Shown: positions 46,101 through 54,153, counted from the stretch's first letter. The stretch: DNA of 64,000 bases from Ruminococcus sp. (GCA_013911065.1 JACERV010000019.1:36803-100802), one strand, 5' to 3'. Notes: generated by a model from the sequence alone, not told the origin. Program-made: numbers and translations.

Positions 46101-47079
46101 TGCTGCCGGTCTGTGTGAATTTCACCTTGCCGCCGTTGTGGTCAAGGGTACCGTCTGTCAGCCCGGAAAGCTCCACGGGCAGGCCGTTTTTCAGGGCGGA
46201 CCATGTCACACCGCTCACATAGCGGCTTTTCGGCTTGATCTCAATTTCATCGGCGGTATAGGCGGTTTTCGGCAAGGTGAAGCTGAACTGCGGGGCGGGA
46301 ACATGAGAGCTGCCGCCACCGGAACCGCCGCTGGAGCTGCTTCCGCCGGAATTCCCGTCGGTGGGTTTATCCGTAGGCTTGGCGGGAACGGTTGGTTGGG
46401 TAGGAACGGTCGGCTTGGGCGGTTCTTCCTTTTCAATCTGCTCCTTTGCCTTTTCCGTATCCACCAGCATTTCAAAGGCTTCGGCGCGGGTGGCCTCGCC
46501 GTCCGGCTTGACCGTGCCGTCCGGGTAGCCATCTACAATGCCGTATTCCTTGCCGGTGCAGATACTGGATTTGTCCGCCTCGGAAAGTGTGCCGTCATCG
46601 GAAAAGCCGGTGGCGCAGGTGCAGGAGGCGTCATGTTCCCCCTTGCCGATGGCCCGCACCAGCATACGGATCATTTCCATACGGGTAATGGGCTGGTCCG
46701 GTTGAAATTCTGTGCCGAAATCGTCCTTTTGGATGATTCCCGCAATGATGAGCGCCTCAATGTGCTGCTCGGACCAGTGTCCGGCAATGTCGGTGAAGCG
46801 AATAGTAACCTCGCTTTCCTCCGGTTTCGGCAACTCCATGGTTCTGGCAACGAGAGCGGCAAATTCCCCTCTGGTGATGATTTCATTCGGGTGCGCCAGC
46901 CCATCGGGATAGCCACTGATGACGCCTTTTTCTGTTAGGATTTGAATGGCTTCCTCCGCCCAATGGCCCTTGGCATCCTCAAAATACCGGTTTACCGCGT
47001 AGGCGCTGCCCGCCAGCAGGGAAAGCAAAAGGCAGACGGCGAGGACAAGACCCAGCGGCTTTTTCATGTTCTTGTTCAT
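43141..47079 (-). CDS. S-layer-homology surface protein with Ig/PKD-like repeats, exon 1
   Basis: 1,313 codons. A signal peptide (LGLVLAVCLLLSLLAGSAYA) is followed by three SLH modules (about residues 32-210; YFEDAKGHWAEEAIQIL, GYPDGLAHPNEIITRGEFAA), which bind cell-wall polymers. A Pro/Thr and Ser/Gly-rich linker (KPTDGNSGGSSSSGGSGG) leads to about seven Ig-like units of 90-100 residues (FTLPxxxHTDKxV...ITVYPV) and then three 79-residue units with DPDGDA/DADGDA motifs. The SLH part faces the wall, so the repeats would project outward, fitting an adhesin. The ribosome site AGGAGG precedes ATG 47079. Without splicing, translation runs 12 codons into the intron to 43102. Confidence 0.9.
43642..44352 (-). 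repeat. Three tandem 237-bp units in the surface-protein gene
   Basis: Units start at 44352, 44115 and 43878 (minus strand), each exactly 79 codons. They encode PTRTxKxGKFLVNI, D-x-DGDAxTLE, YYAPGxHxxxVRAKD and KTFT. Similarity is high at DNA level between neighbours, so unit number could vary by recombination. Confidence 0.85.
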
Positions 47080-47088
47080 AGGCACCTC

Positions 47089-47448
47089 CTACATCCCGCC
47101 CATGACAGGCTGGCCTTGCTCCTGCTGCTGGGCGGGGGATTCCTGTTTCAGCGCGGTGGTCTGCCCCTGAGTCAGTGCCTGCTGGTAGGCGCCGAGGACA
47201 GCCTTATCAAATTCCGCCTTGGCCTCCTTGGTGCAGGGAAAGCAGATATCCTTGTATTCGCCGTTTCCGGCCCGGTAGCTTGGCATGGAGATAAACAGCC
47301 CCTTAGAGCCCTCCATGATTTTGATGCCCCGCACGGCAAAATCGCCGTAGACATTGACCGAGGCGGTGGCCTTGCAGCTGCCCTCCGGGCGAATGGAGTG
47401 GATTTTCACATCGTATTTGGGGACAGCCGGTGTTGTATTCTTAGGCAT
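47089..47448 (-). CDS. SpoVG-family protein of the ICE
   Basis: 119 residues: the SpoVG core (YDVKIHSIRPEGSCKATASV, FAVRGIKIMEGSKGLFISMP) and a Gln-rich tail. SpoVG proteins bind RNA or DNA and tune gene expression; ICE-borne copies are common in clostridia. It ends 9 bases before the start of the SLH gene, with good ribosome sites for both, so they are co-transcribed. Confidence 0.85.
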   Translation of the reverse strand: MPKNTTPAVPKYDVKIHSIRPEGSCKATASVNVYGDFAVRGIKIMEGSKGLFISMPSYRAGNGEYKDICFPCTKEAKAEFDKAVLGAYQQALTQGQTTALKQESPAQQQEQGQPVMGGM

Positions 47449-47481
47449 GATTTTTCCTCCTTCTTAAAATGTCCGGCGTCG

Positions 47482-47742
47482 TTAACCGGCGTAGTTGAAC
47501 ATTTCCTTAATGCGCTGGACCAGGGTCGGCAGCACCGTTTCCCCGAACAAAGCGTATAGCCCCGCAAGGAGCAGAGCGCCCAAAACCACAGCAATCAGGA
47601 TTTTGATCGCGGTGTCAATGTAGCCTTCCCCGGCGTTTTGGGAAAGGATGTGTCTGCTGCGCAATGCGAGACCGGCGGCATTTTTTACCGCCGTGGCCTT
47701 GTGTGAAATTGCGGCTTTTGCCTTTTTCATAAGCTGAACCAT
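47482..47742 (-). CDS. Flp-pilin-like DUF6133 protein, copy 1
   Basis: 86 residues: a longer basic leader than copy 2 (KKAKAAISHKATAVKNAAG), then NAGEGYIDTAIKIL, a hydrophobic helix and the RIKEMFNYAG tail. From GEGYID it differs from copy 2 at only 4 of 49 positions. It fits a prepilin processed at GEGYID. The ribosome site is GGAGG. Confidence 0.75.
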   Translation of the reverse strand: MVQLMKKAKAAISHKATAVKNAAGLALRSRHILSQNAGEGYIDTAIKILIAVVLGALLLAGLYALFGETVLPTLVQRIKEMFNYAG

Positions 47743-47797
47743 ATATTTTTCCTCCGTTCTATTGGTGAGGGCATGAAAAAAGACAGCCGATGGCTGC

Positions 47798-48355
47798 CTA
47801 CATGCTCATGCCCATGGTTTGGGTTTGCTCCGGTTCCCCGAAGCTGATTTTCTGGAATCCGAAGCGGTCACAGAAGTGAAATTCACTGCCCTCTGCGTCA
47901 TACAGCTCCACCACATCGGACATGGACAGGGAGTGCCCGTCATAGCCGGGCGGATGATCCACATTGCACCTTGTGTAGATGGCTTCGAGGTCGTTGGTGT
48001 CCAGCTGGCCGTCATAGGCGACGCGGTAATGCTCCGGGGATGGCTCCCCGAACTGCCGCACCGTTTCCTCATAAGAGATAAACTTCATATACACGTCCGT
48101 TTCCGGCTTCAGCTGCCAAATGCGGACATTTTTAAGCGGTGCGGCGGTTTCAGCCATGCCGCCCATCCGTTCCCCTGCGGCAAGGCGTTCCATCACGCCG
48201 TCCGTCCAGTGCGGGGTCAGGCTGCGGCTTTTGAGCCAGTTGGTCAACTCATCGTTTCGGAAGATGCTATCCACCACAGCTTTTTCTTTTTCTGTATATC
48301 CGGCCGGGTTTCCATAGTAGGAAATGAGGCCGTTTTTCAGGGTGATTCCCGGCAT
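47798..48355 (-). CDS. YodL-domain ICE protein
   Basis: 185 residues. The C-terminal 110 residues (YMKFISYEETVRQFGEPSPE, YRVAYDGQLDTNDLEAIYTR, GHSLSMSDVVELYD) match the YodL/DUF4316-type domain found in many clostridial ICEs. The N-terminal part may be a distinct small module. Its function in the element is unknown. Confidence 0.75.
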   Translation of the reverse strand: MPGITLKNGLISYYGNPAGYTEKEKAVVDSIFRNDELTNWLKSRSLTPHWTDGVMERLAAGERMGGMAETAAPLKNVRIWQLKPETDVYMKFISYEETVRQFGEPSPEHYRVAYDGQLDTNDLEAIYTRCNVDHPPGYDGHSLSMSDVVELYDAEGSEFHFCDRFGFQKISFGEPEQTQTMGMSM

Positions 48356-48396
48356 ATGCTCACCTCCCGGATCGTGTATTGGGAATCCAAAACGGG

Positions 48397-48936
48397 TTAT
48401 TTACCGTAGACGATTTCCTCCAGCATAATCAGCTCATCCAGCTCCGCGAGGCACACACCGCTTTGGGCTAGCACCGACAGAATACCGGGCGGCACATCGG
48501 TAATGTCCTGCTGGACATCTGCCTCCACCACCGTGATTTCGCCGCTGTCCTCGTCCGTATAGGCTTCCAGCTTGGCGTCCGCGAGGATGCCCGATTCCTC
48601 CAGCAGATAGCCGGGGATGCGGATACTCTGGCTTTCATCCAGCAGATCATGGCAGAGAGAGCAACCGGCAATCCATCCAGCAGGGCAGCCGTCCTCGCAG
48701 CCCTCACCGCAGTTGCTGCAAAGACCGCAGGCCGAGGCAAGGACGACGGTCAAATCCGCGGCGAGGGCGCTGAGGCTCTGAATGGCGTTTATCACCTCCA
48801 GTACCGTCATTTTGTCCTTCAAAAACACAAGGGCATTCGGTCCGGTATGAAGCTCCAGCGTATCCTTGTCGGTGAAGCCAGATTGCTCGCAGGCGTCGGC
48901 GGGGAGGCCGATTTGGGGCAGTTGATTCTTTTTCAT
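48397..48936 (-). CDS. Cysteine-rich ICE hypothetical protein
   Basis: 179 residues. The N-terminus resembles a short swapped-hairpin/AbrB-like strand pattern (GFTDKDTLELHTGPNALVFL). A central block packs nine cysteines (CGLCSNCGEGCEDGCPAG, GCSLC), likely binding metal. The tail is acidic with a helix (LAELDELIMLEEIVYG). I do not recognise the family, but its place among standard ICE genes suggests a conserved accessory role. Confidence 0.55.
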   Translation of the reverse strand: MKKNQLPQIGLPADACEQSGFTDKDTLELHTGPNALVFLKDKMTVLEVINAIQSLSALAADLTVVLASACGLCSNCGEGCEDGCPAGWIAGCSLCHDLLDESQSIRIPGYLLEESGILADAKLEAYTDEDSGEITVVEADVQQDITDVPPGILSVLAQSGVCLAELDELIMLEEIVYGK

Positions 48937-49003
48937 AAACGGGATCCTCCTATAAAAGATTGATTTTGATATTCACGCAATGCTGTGCCAAGGGCGTTTT
49001 TGC

Positions 49004-49834
49004 CTATTCCATGAAACCTCCTTCCCCAAACAAATTCAGCTGTGACGGAGCGTTTTTCTCACGCTCATGAAGATCGTAGTTGGCAATGAGAATTTCAGGG
49101 AACTGCGCACCATTGTCGTACCGCTGCTTGATATTGTTGATGCGGGTAAAGGCTTCCGTCTGAATGCCCGGCGTATCATAGAGGCTGCGGATAAACTCAC
49201 AGTCGTTGTAGGACAGCAGAAATTTGCCGTCGATCCGCAGGAGCGCATCCCGCAGACGGATATGGTCTTTTTCCGTGAAGCCGTCCTCGCCCACGTTTTT
49301 GTAGTAGCTTTCGGTTTCAAAATACGGCGGGTCACAGTAGAAAAAGCTGACAGGTCGGTCATACTGCCCGATGAGCTTCTCGAAATCCTTGTTTTCGATG
49401 ACCACTTTGGCAAGCCGACGGTGTGCCTGCTCAATGAGGGGAAAGTTACTGCGGATGTCGTGGGGCTGGCTGCCGTAGCTGGTCAGCCCTGACGCGTAGC
49501 TGTAGCGGATGAGCTGGTAAAACCACGCTGCCCTTTGCACATCCGATGCGGGAGAATCACGGGCGAGAGCATTTTTCACAAGCTCAAAATCCACACGGGA
49601 GTTGAGGCAGTAGGCAAGGGCCGCCATCAGCTCCTGCGGTTTTTCCCGCACGCAGCGGTAGAGATTGACCAGCAGGCCGTTGAAGTCGTTGTAGACCTCA
49701 AAATCGTTGCCGGGCTGCTTGTGAAACAGCACCCAGCCGCCTCCACCAAACACCTCGATGTACCGCTCATAATAGAGGGGAAACAGGGTGACGATCAGCT
49801 CCCGCAGGGATTTCTTGCCGCCGATCCAGGACAT
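49004..49834 (-). CDS. Dam-type DNA adenine methyltransferase
   Basis: 276 residues with motif X/I (SWIGGKKSLRELIV, VFGGGGWVLFHK) and catalytic motif IV DPPY (FFYCDPPYFETESYY). It methylates adenine in a short DNA site and may protect the element against host restriction. The ATG at 49834 has no ribosome site; a CTG at 49846 (reading LNSFMSW) is preceded by AAAGGCGGTGATG and may be the real start. It follows the HTH gene closely. Confidence 0.88.
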   Translation of the reverse strand: MSWIGGKKSLRELIVTLFPLYYERYIEVFGGGGWVLFHKQPGNDFEVYNDFNGLLVNLYRCVREKPQELMAALAYCLNSRVDFELVKNALARDSPASDVQRAAWFYQLIRYSYASGLTSYGSQPHDIRSNFPLIEQAHRRLAKVVIENKDFEKLIGQYDRPVSFFYCDPPYFETESYYKNVGEDGFTEKDHIRLRDALLRIDGKFLLSYNDCEFIRSLYDTPGIQTEAFTRINNIKQRYDNGAQFPEILIANYDLHEREKNAPSQLNLFGEGGFME

Positions 49835-49842
49835 GAAGCTGT

Positions 49843-50178
49843 TCAGGGTTCATCACCGCCTTTCTCCAGCGGCAGGCGCAGCTGGGTATCGTCAAAGGCC
49901 GTAAGGGAGCGGCGCAGACCGGTGATGGCGGCGCTGATTCCGCTGATGCGGTTTCTCATGTGCCGAATGGTCATGCGCACCTCGGCTTCGGTTTTCGCAT
50001 AAAAATACCCGTTCTGGTCACTGGCAATGGGAACACCCTCCCGGCGCAGGGCATTGACCTGATCCCGAAGCTCCTTGCCCGAAACGCCGAAGCTGCGCTC
50101 CAACTCTTTGCTTAAGACGGCGTGCTGCGCACCGTGGTGATACCGGCGCAGATGCTCTGCAAGCTGTTCTTTCTGCAT
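49843..50178 (-). CDS. Small HTH-type ICE protein
   Basis: 111 residues. The middle part (LSKELERSFGVSGKELRDQV, NALRREGVPIASDQNGYFYA) is a winged helix-turn-helix similar to those of small ICE replication or regulation proteins. The start at 50178 follows AAAGGAGG. It is encoded directly upstream of the Dam gene. Confidence 0.65.
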   Translation of the reverse strand: MQKEQLAEHLRRYHHGAQHAVLSKELERSFGVSGKELRDQVNALRREGVPIASDQNGYFYAKTEAEVRMTIRHMRNRISGISAAITGLRRSLTAFDDTQLRLPLEKGGDEP

Positions 50179-50230
50179 GGGTCCTCCTTTCCGGCCGTTT
50201 CCCCGGAAAGAAAGGCAAAAAGGGCACAAA

Positions 50231-50270
50231 AAAACAGGGCCGCCTCCTGTTGGGGAAACGGCCCTGTTTT
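50231..50270. terminator. Bidirectional hairpin terminator
   Basis: A 12-bp perfect stem (AAAACAGGGCCG with CGGCCCTGTTTT) flanked by A-run and T-run, so it can act in both directions. It lies between the 50309 gene and the HTH gene. Confidence 0.7.
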
Positions 50271-50308
50271 GATATGGGTCTAAAAAAGCACAGGCATTCT
50301 TGCCTGCG

Positions 50309-50599
50309 CTACCGGATTACGCCAAGCTCTCTTAACACTGCCACGCAGTCCTTGGCGCCCTGAATGTACAGATGCTTCTGAAACGCTACCTCCAAATCCG
50401 AATTTTGACTCAGATAATACTCGATCCTGTCTTTCATATTTTGACTGATTTCAGTGCCGTCCCGAATGCTGTCACTGAGTGACATTAATTCCTGCGCCAG
50501 ATTTTCCGACTGAGGGTCTGATTCACGCAGGGCAGCATATGCAAGCTGAAACCGTTCCGCAAGCGCCATATCCAGTAAATCCAAGAGCTTTTCATCCAT
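50309..50599 (-). CDS. Small helical ICE hypothetical protein
   Basis: 96 residues, nearly all helical (LLDLLDMALAERFQLAYAAL, ELMSLSDSIRDGTEISQNMK), ending HLYIQGAKDCVAVLRELGVI. It has no cysteines or catalytic motif that I recognise. Such proteins are frequent in clostridial ICE leading regions. Confidence 0.55.
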   Translation of the reverse strand: MDEKLLDLLDMALAERFQLAYAALRESDPQSENLAQELMSLSDSIRDGTEISQNMKDRIEYYLSQNSDLEVAFQKHLYIQGAKDCVAVLRELGVIR

Positions 50600-50706
50600 C
50601 TTCTTCGCCTCCCTTCAGCACAACACAATGCCACAGCTTCATGAGAATAGCTATACCAAAACCCAACAAAGATTTGCCATTTCATTTCCATGCCATCACG
50701 GGACAG

Positions 50707-51318
50707 TTACACAAAAACCGCTCCGTCGCACCATTTTTTCATGGCGTTATACAGCAGCGGTACCTTGGTTTGATCGGATACCTCTTGCCATATGGCCGGT
50801 TTGAACTGCCGGAGCCCGTATTGGCGTTCTCCCTCAAAATATGCGAGGATGCCGATGTGGTCGGGAACTTCCCCGGCGATTCTGACGGCAAGAGCTTTCG
50901 GCACGCAATAGTAATTTTCATTCCCATGAAAGTTATGACCGTTTTTGCTTTTGAAATCCTGATAGGTAATTTTGACCTCGAAACAGGTGACCATCATCCC
51001 GATGCGCCAGTTGTGGCACCGCAGGATGCAGCCACGGCATTTCTGTGCGTTCTTATCTTTACTGCCATCCCGAAAGCACCTTCCGGGTTCGTGCGCCTGC
51101 GCAGTCAGGCACGGTTCCTTTTCGGAAAATCGGTCCGCATCCAAAAGCCTGCAGAGATATTCCTCATCCTCGTAATAGTCCTCAAAGCGAAGGCTGTCTA
51201 CAATCCCTGACGGCGTCCACACCTCGTCCGCCCACCGGACGGTGCGCTTCTCGGTATGCAGTCTTGGGCGGTAGTGATGGGTAAGTGCCTTAATCCGTTT
51301 TGTTAATTCGGCTTCCAT
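50707..51318 (-). CDS. MmcB-like putative PD-(D/E)XK nuclease-fold protein
   Basis: 203 residues. The section VTCFEVKITYQDFKSKNGHN followed by YYCVPKALAVRI resembles the E-x-K core of MmcB/DUF1052-type restriction-endonuclease-fold proteins, with a preceding Asp/Glu-rich stretch (RFEDYYEDEEYLCRLLDADR). A four-cysteine cluster (AQKCRGCILRCHNW, with a C before it) is inserted ahead of the core and may bind zinc or an iron-sulfur cluster. A DNA-processing role is inferred from fold only. Confidence 0.5.
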   Translation of the reverse strand: MEAELTKRIKALTHHYRPRLHTEKRTVRWADEVWTPSGIVDSLRFEDYYEDEEYLCRLLDADRFSEKEPCLTAQAHEPGRCFRDGSKDKNAQKCRGCILRCHNWRIGMMVTCFEVKITYQDFKSKNGHNFHGNENYYCVPKALAVRIAGEVPDHIGILAYFEGERQYGLRQFKPAIWQEVSDQTKVPLLYNAMKKWCDGAVFV

Positions 51319-51321
51319 GTT

Positions 51322-51546
51322 TCATCTTGCACCTTCCTTTCTGCGTTTTGCAATTTTTTGCATATCCGTTCTGAGGCAATCTCCCTCCGTGCTGTAGCAG
51401 ATGAAGCCGTGGGACGGGTATGGGCAGCCGCCGCAGCTTTGGAACGGACCGCGAGGTCGTTCGTCCGGTGGTGTCCTGCCGAAAGTAGTTAGATTGTCCG
51501 AGTCGTAACAGGCAGTTTGCTTATTTCTCTTATAGCGTACCAACAT
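51322..51546 (-). CDS. Small cysteine-containing ICE protein
   Basis: 74 residues with a conserved-looking Cys patch (FQSCGGCPYPSHGFICYSTE, then GDCLRTDMQK). The ATG at 51546 follows AAAGGAG; the longer frame lacks a ribosome site and would read through a hairpin. It is the first gene of the long minus-strand ICE block. Confidence 0.55.
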   Translation of the reverse strand: MLVRYKRNKQTACYDSDNLTTFGRTPPDERPRGPFQSCGGCPYPSHGFICYSTEGDCLRTDMQKIAKRRKEGAR

Positions 51547-51571
51547 GACTACTCCTTTCCAGAAAACAAAA

Positions 51572-51618
51572 AAAGCCGGAGAATAAAGTGCATTCCTGCA
51601 CTCCAATTCTCCGGCTTT
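51572..51618 (-). terminator. Hairpin in the leader of the ICE block
   Basis: A 13-bp stem (AAAGCCGGAGAAT with ATTCTCCGGCTTT) enclosing a second hairpin (AGTGCA/TGCACT); on the minus strand it is followed by TTTTTTTG. It lies just 26 bases before the first ICE gene and could be an attenuator or shield that gene from outside transcription. Confidence 0.6.
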
Positions 51619-51656
51619 CCGATGCTTTCAATTTTAATGTGATTTTGGTGATTATT

Positions 51657-51713
51657 AAAAAGGGCGCTAACCTTATCGGCTTTCATTCAGCCTTAAAAAT
51701 CAGCGCCCTTTTT
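51657..51713. terminator. Bidirectional hairpin upstream of the ICE block
   Basis: A 12-bp stem (AAAAAGGGCGCT complementary to the AGCGCCCTTTTT region at 51702-51713) with A-run and T-run on either side. A further GGCGCCCTTTT lies at about 51749. The stretch 51547-51828 contains only such hairpins. Confidence 0.6.
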
Positions 51714-51828
51714 ATTTTGAGCTTGTTTCTTTGATTGTATTTTGAGTGGCGCCCTTTTCCATTCGTTTTTACTTGTAGGTTTGAATCCTGCCTGAGTGAA
51801 GCTTTTACCCTAATAAATCTACGAAAAA

Positions 51829-51858
51829 AGAGCTTCCACTTTTCATCGTGGAAGCTCT
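51829..51858 (-). terminator. Terminator of tmRNA
   Basis: An 11-bp perfect stem (AGAGCTTCCAC with GTGGAAGCTCT) followed on the minus strand by TTTTTTCG, about 60 bases beyond the mature 3' end of tmRNA. Confidence 0.75.
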
Positions 51859-51918
51859 CGAAAGGCGCGGATTTACTGGCTTGGTAAGCAATAAATCTTT
51901 TTTACCTTTTGTTTTTGA

Positions 51919-52260
51919 TGGACCTGGCGGGAGTCGAACCCGCGTCCAAAAACCTATCCCATGTACTTCTACTATCATAGTCAGTTCTTTTTCATTCCCT
52001 CTGCCGTACGGGAACTAACACCCTTACGGTTTCAGTAGCTTCATAATACGCCTATTGGTTCAAAGCTTTGCCAATATCGTTTCCCGCATAGTCGGTGCCA
52101 GATTCCCAAGGTGCGGGTACCCTGGGGCTGACATGCAGCATTTAGGCTGCAGCTAATTCGAAATTATCGTTAGCGTTTAATTTTAAGTTTGCGATTTGAC
52201 GCATCTTCCTACGGATAGCTTCTCCATCTTCAAGATCCCTGTCGAAACCAGTACAAGCCC
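51919..52260 (-). ncRNA. ssrA: Transfer-messenger RNA (tmRNA)
   Basis: The 342-nt gene starts GGGCTTGTACTGG and ends with a T-arm (GGTTCGACTCCC) and CAGGTCC-A. The 7-bp acceptor stem GGGCUUG/CAGGUCC forms fully with G-U pairs. The tag frame (52142-52192) resumes at GCA and encodes ANLKLNANDNFELAAA and stop. The bases after the discriminator are TCA and not CCA, so the end must be finished by CCA-adding enzyme. tmRNA rescues stalled ribosomes. Its 3' end is a frequent integration site for mobile elements, and an ICE remnant lies directly downstream. Confidence 0.95.
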
Positions 52261-52594
52261 CTGAATAATGTTTATAGAACATACGCAGAATGCTATAATT
52301 TACTGTATGTTTCTATATTGCTATTCTATATAAAAGAAACTGCAAAGTCAAGGCATTCAGTATAGTTCACATATATTTTAAAATATAAACAAATTTTTCC
52401 TTTATATATTGGTTTCTTTATCCGATTTCTGTGATAATATATAATGATTGGGAACCTTTGTTTTCATACATGGGATGAGGATGGAATTCTTCCGGCAGCG
52501 GAGGATGTGGTTCTCTTTGGAGGGGGATATATAAAATAGTTACAGCTGCATAACTGATTTGTAATAAAAAATAAGAAGAAAAGAGGTTTTTGTT

Positions 52595-53416
52595 ATGCCA
52601 ACAACATATGCACATTACAAATTTGGAAAGGATGTAATCGGTGCCCTTCCAAGGCCGCTGGAGCAAGCGGTGAAAAATAACCGGGAATTATTTGATATTG
52701 GTCTTCATGGACCGGATATCTTATTTTACTATAGAGCATTTATGCCGAATCCAGTAAGTGCACAGGGATATGCACTTCATGATAAGATGGCAGACGAGTT
52801 TTTCAGACATGCGGCAGGTGTAATTGAGAAGGCGGAAAATGTCGCAGCGGCCAGGGCGTATATGTATGGATTTATCTGCCACTTTGCTCTGGACAGTGAA
52901 TGCCATAAGTATATTGAGAAGATGATTCATACCAGCGGAATTACCCATTCGGAGATTGAGAAAGAGTTTGACCGATATCTCCTGACAGAGGATCACATCA
53001 ATCCGATGACCCACCTTGCTACAAAGCACATTCACCCAAGTTTTGAAAATGCCAGGGTGATTGCTCCGTTTTTTGAAGATATGCCGGCAGAGATGGTGAA
53101 GAAGGCATTAAGCTCCATGATATTTTATCATAAGCTGCTTTTAGCGCCTGGCCAGGGAAAACGAAAGTTATTATTTGGCGGCATGAAGCTGATAGGAAAA
53201 TACAACTCTATGCATGGGATGGTAATGAATGAACAGGCCAATCCTCAGTGTGAAAACTATTGCCTTTTATTAAAAAAACTGTATGCCGGGGCTGTGCCAT
53301 TGGCTGTGGATTTGATTATTAAATTTCAAAAGGTATTGTTCCAGAATGCGGAACTGCCGGTACGGTTTCATGAGACATTCGGGGCAGGGGAGCACTGGGA
53401 AGAATTGCCGCTGTAG
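52595..53416 (+). CDS. Zinc-dependent phospholipase C-like protein
   Basis: 273 residues. Likely metal ligands lie in TTYAHYKFGKDV, GLHGPDILFYY, HDKMADEFF and FICHFALDSECHKYIE, the pattern of the Zn_dep_PLPC family. It has no signal peptide, so it acts inside the cell or has another substrate than clostridial alpha-toxin. It is followed 32 bases later by an ABC ATPase gene in the same direction. The 52261-52594 stretch upstream holds the divergent promoters of tmRNA and this gene. Confidence 0.8.
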   Translation: MPTTYAHYKFGKDVIGALPRPLEQAVKNNRELFDIGLHGPDILFYYRAFMPNPVSAQGYALHDKMADEFFRHAAGVIEKAENVAAARAYMYGFICHFALDSECHKYIEKMIHTSGITHSEIEKEFDRYLLTEDHINPMTHLATKHIHPSFENARVIAPFFEDMPAEMVKKALSSMIFYHKLLLAPGQGKRKLLFGGMKLIGKYNSMHGMVMNEQANPQCENYCLLLKKLYAGAVPLAVDLIIKFQKVLFQNAELPVRFHETFGAGEHWEELPL

Positions 53417-53448
53417 GAAGCAAGAATATACCATTAAGGAGATGCAGT

Positions 53449-54153
53449 ATGGAGGATTTCGTAAAATTAGAGGGAATAACTAAGGTATACAAGATGGGGG
53501 AGGTGGAAATCTGTGCGGTTGATGGGATTGATTTTGCGATTCAAAAGGGTGAATTTGTCATTATCGTAGGTCCCAGCGGTGCAGGGAAGACGACTGTCCT
53601 GAATATCCTGGGAGGGATGGATACAGCTACAAGCGGGAAAATTACAGTAGACGGAGCTGACATCACAGGCTGCAATGCAAGGCAGCTGACTGGTTACCGG
53701 AGAAACGACATTGGGTTTGTATTCCAATTCTATAATTTGGTTCCTAATCTGACAGCTCTGGAGAATGTGGAGCTTGCCCTTCAGATATGCAAAGATCCGC
53801 TGGATGCCAGAGAGGTGCTGGAGGATGTGGGACTGGGAAACAGGCTGGATAATTTCCCGGCACAGCTTTCCGGCGGGGAGCAGCAGCGTGTGTCTATTGC
53901 ACGTGCTCTTGCAAAGAATCCCAAGCTTTTACTTTGTGATGAGCCCACCGGTGCTTTGGATTATAATACAGGAAGGTCTATTTTAAAGCTGCTTCAGGAC
54001 ATGTGCCGGGAAAGAGGAATGACGGTTATCGTCATTACACACAATTCGGTTCTGGCACCTATGGCAGACCGTCTGATTCGGATTAAGAACGGAAAGGTAT
54101 CAAGTATGGAAGTAAATGAGAATCCGGTATCCATTGAGAAGATAGAATGGTAG
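53449..54153 (+). CDS. ABC transporter ATP-binding protein (MacB/LolD type)
   Basis: 234 residues: Walker [11 protein letters not shown]-loop [12 protein letters not shown], signature [13 protein letters not shown], Walker [13 protein letters not shown] and an H-loop THNSV. This subtype works with FtsX-like permeases in mechanotransmission. The permease gene starts 9 bases after its stop. Confidence 0.92.
   Translation: MEDFVKLEGITKVYKMGEVEICAVDGIDFAIQKGEFVIIVGPSGAGKTTVLNILGGMDTATSGKITVDGADITGCNARQLTGYRRNDIGFVFQFYNLVPNLTALENVELALQICKDPLDAREVLEDVGLGNRLDNFPAQLSGGEQQRVSIARALAKNPKLLLCDEPTGALDYNTGRSILKLLQDMCRERGMTVIVITHNSVLAPMADRLIRIKNGKVSSMEVNENPVSIEKIEW

Noticed and set aside
45988..46938. A 316-codon plus-strand frame opposite the SLH region
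   Set aside because: It is a shadow of the SLH and linker coding sequence; Gly-rich low-complexity translation without domain features.
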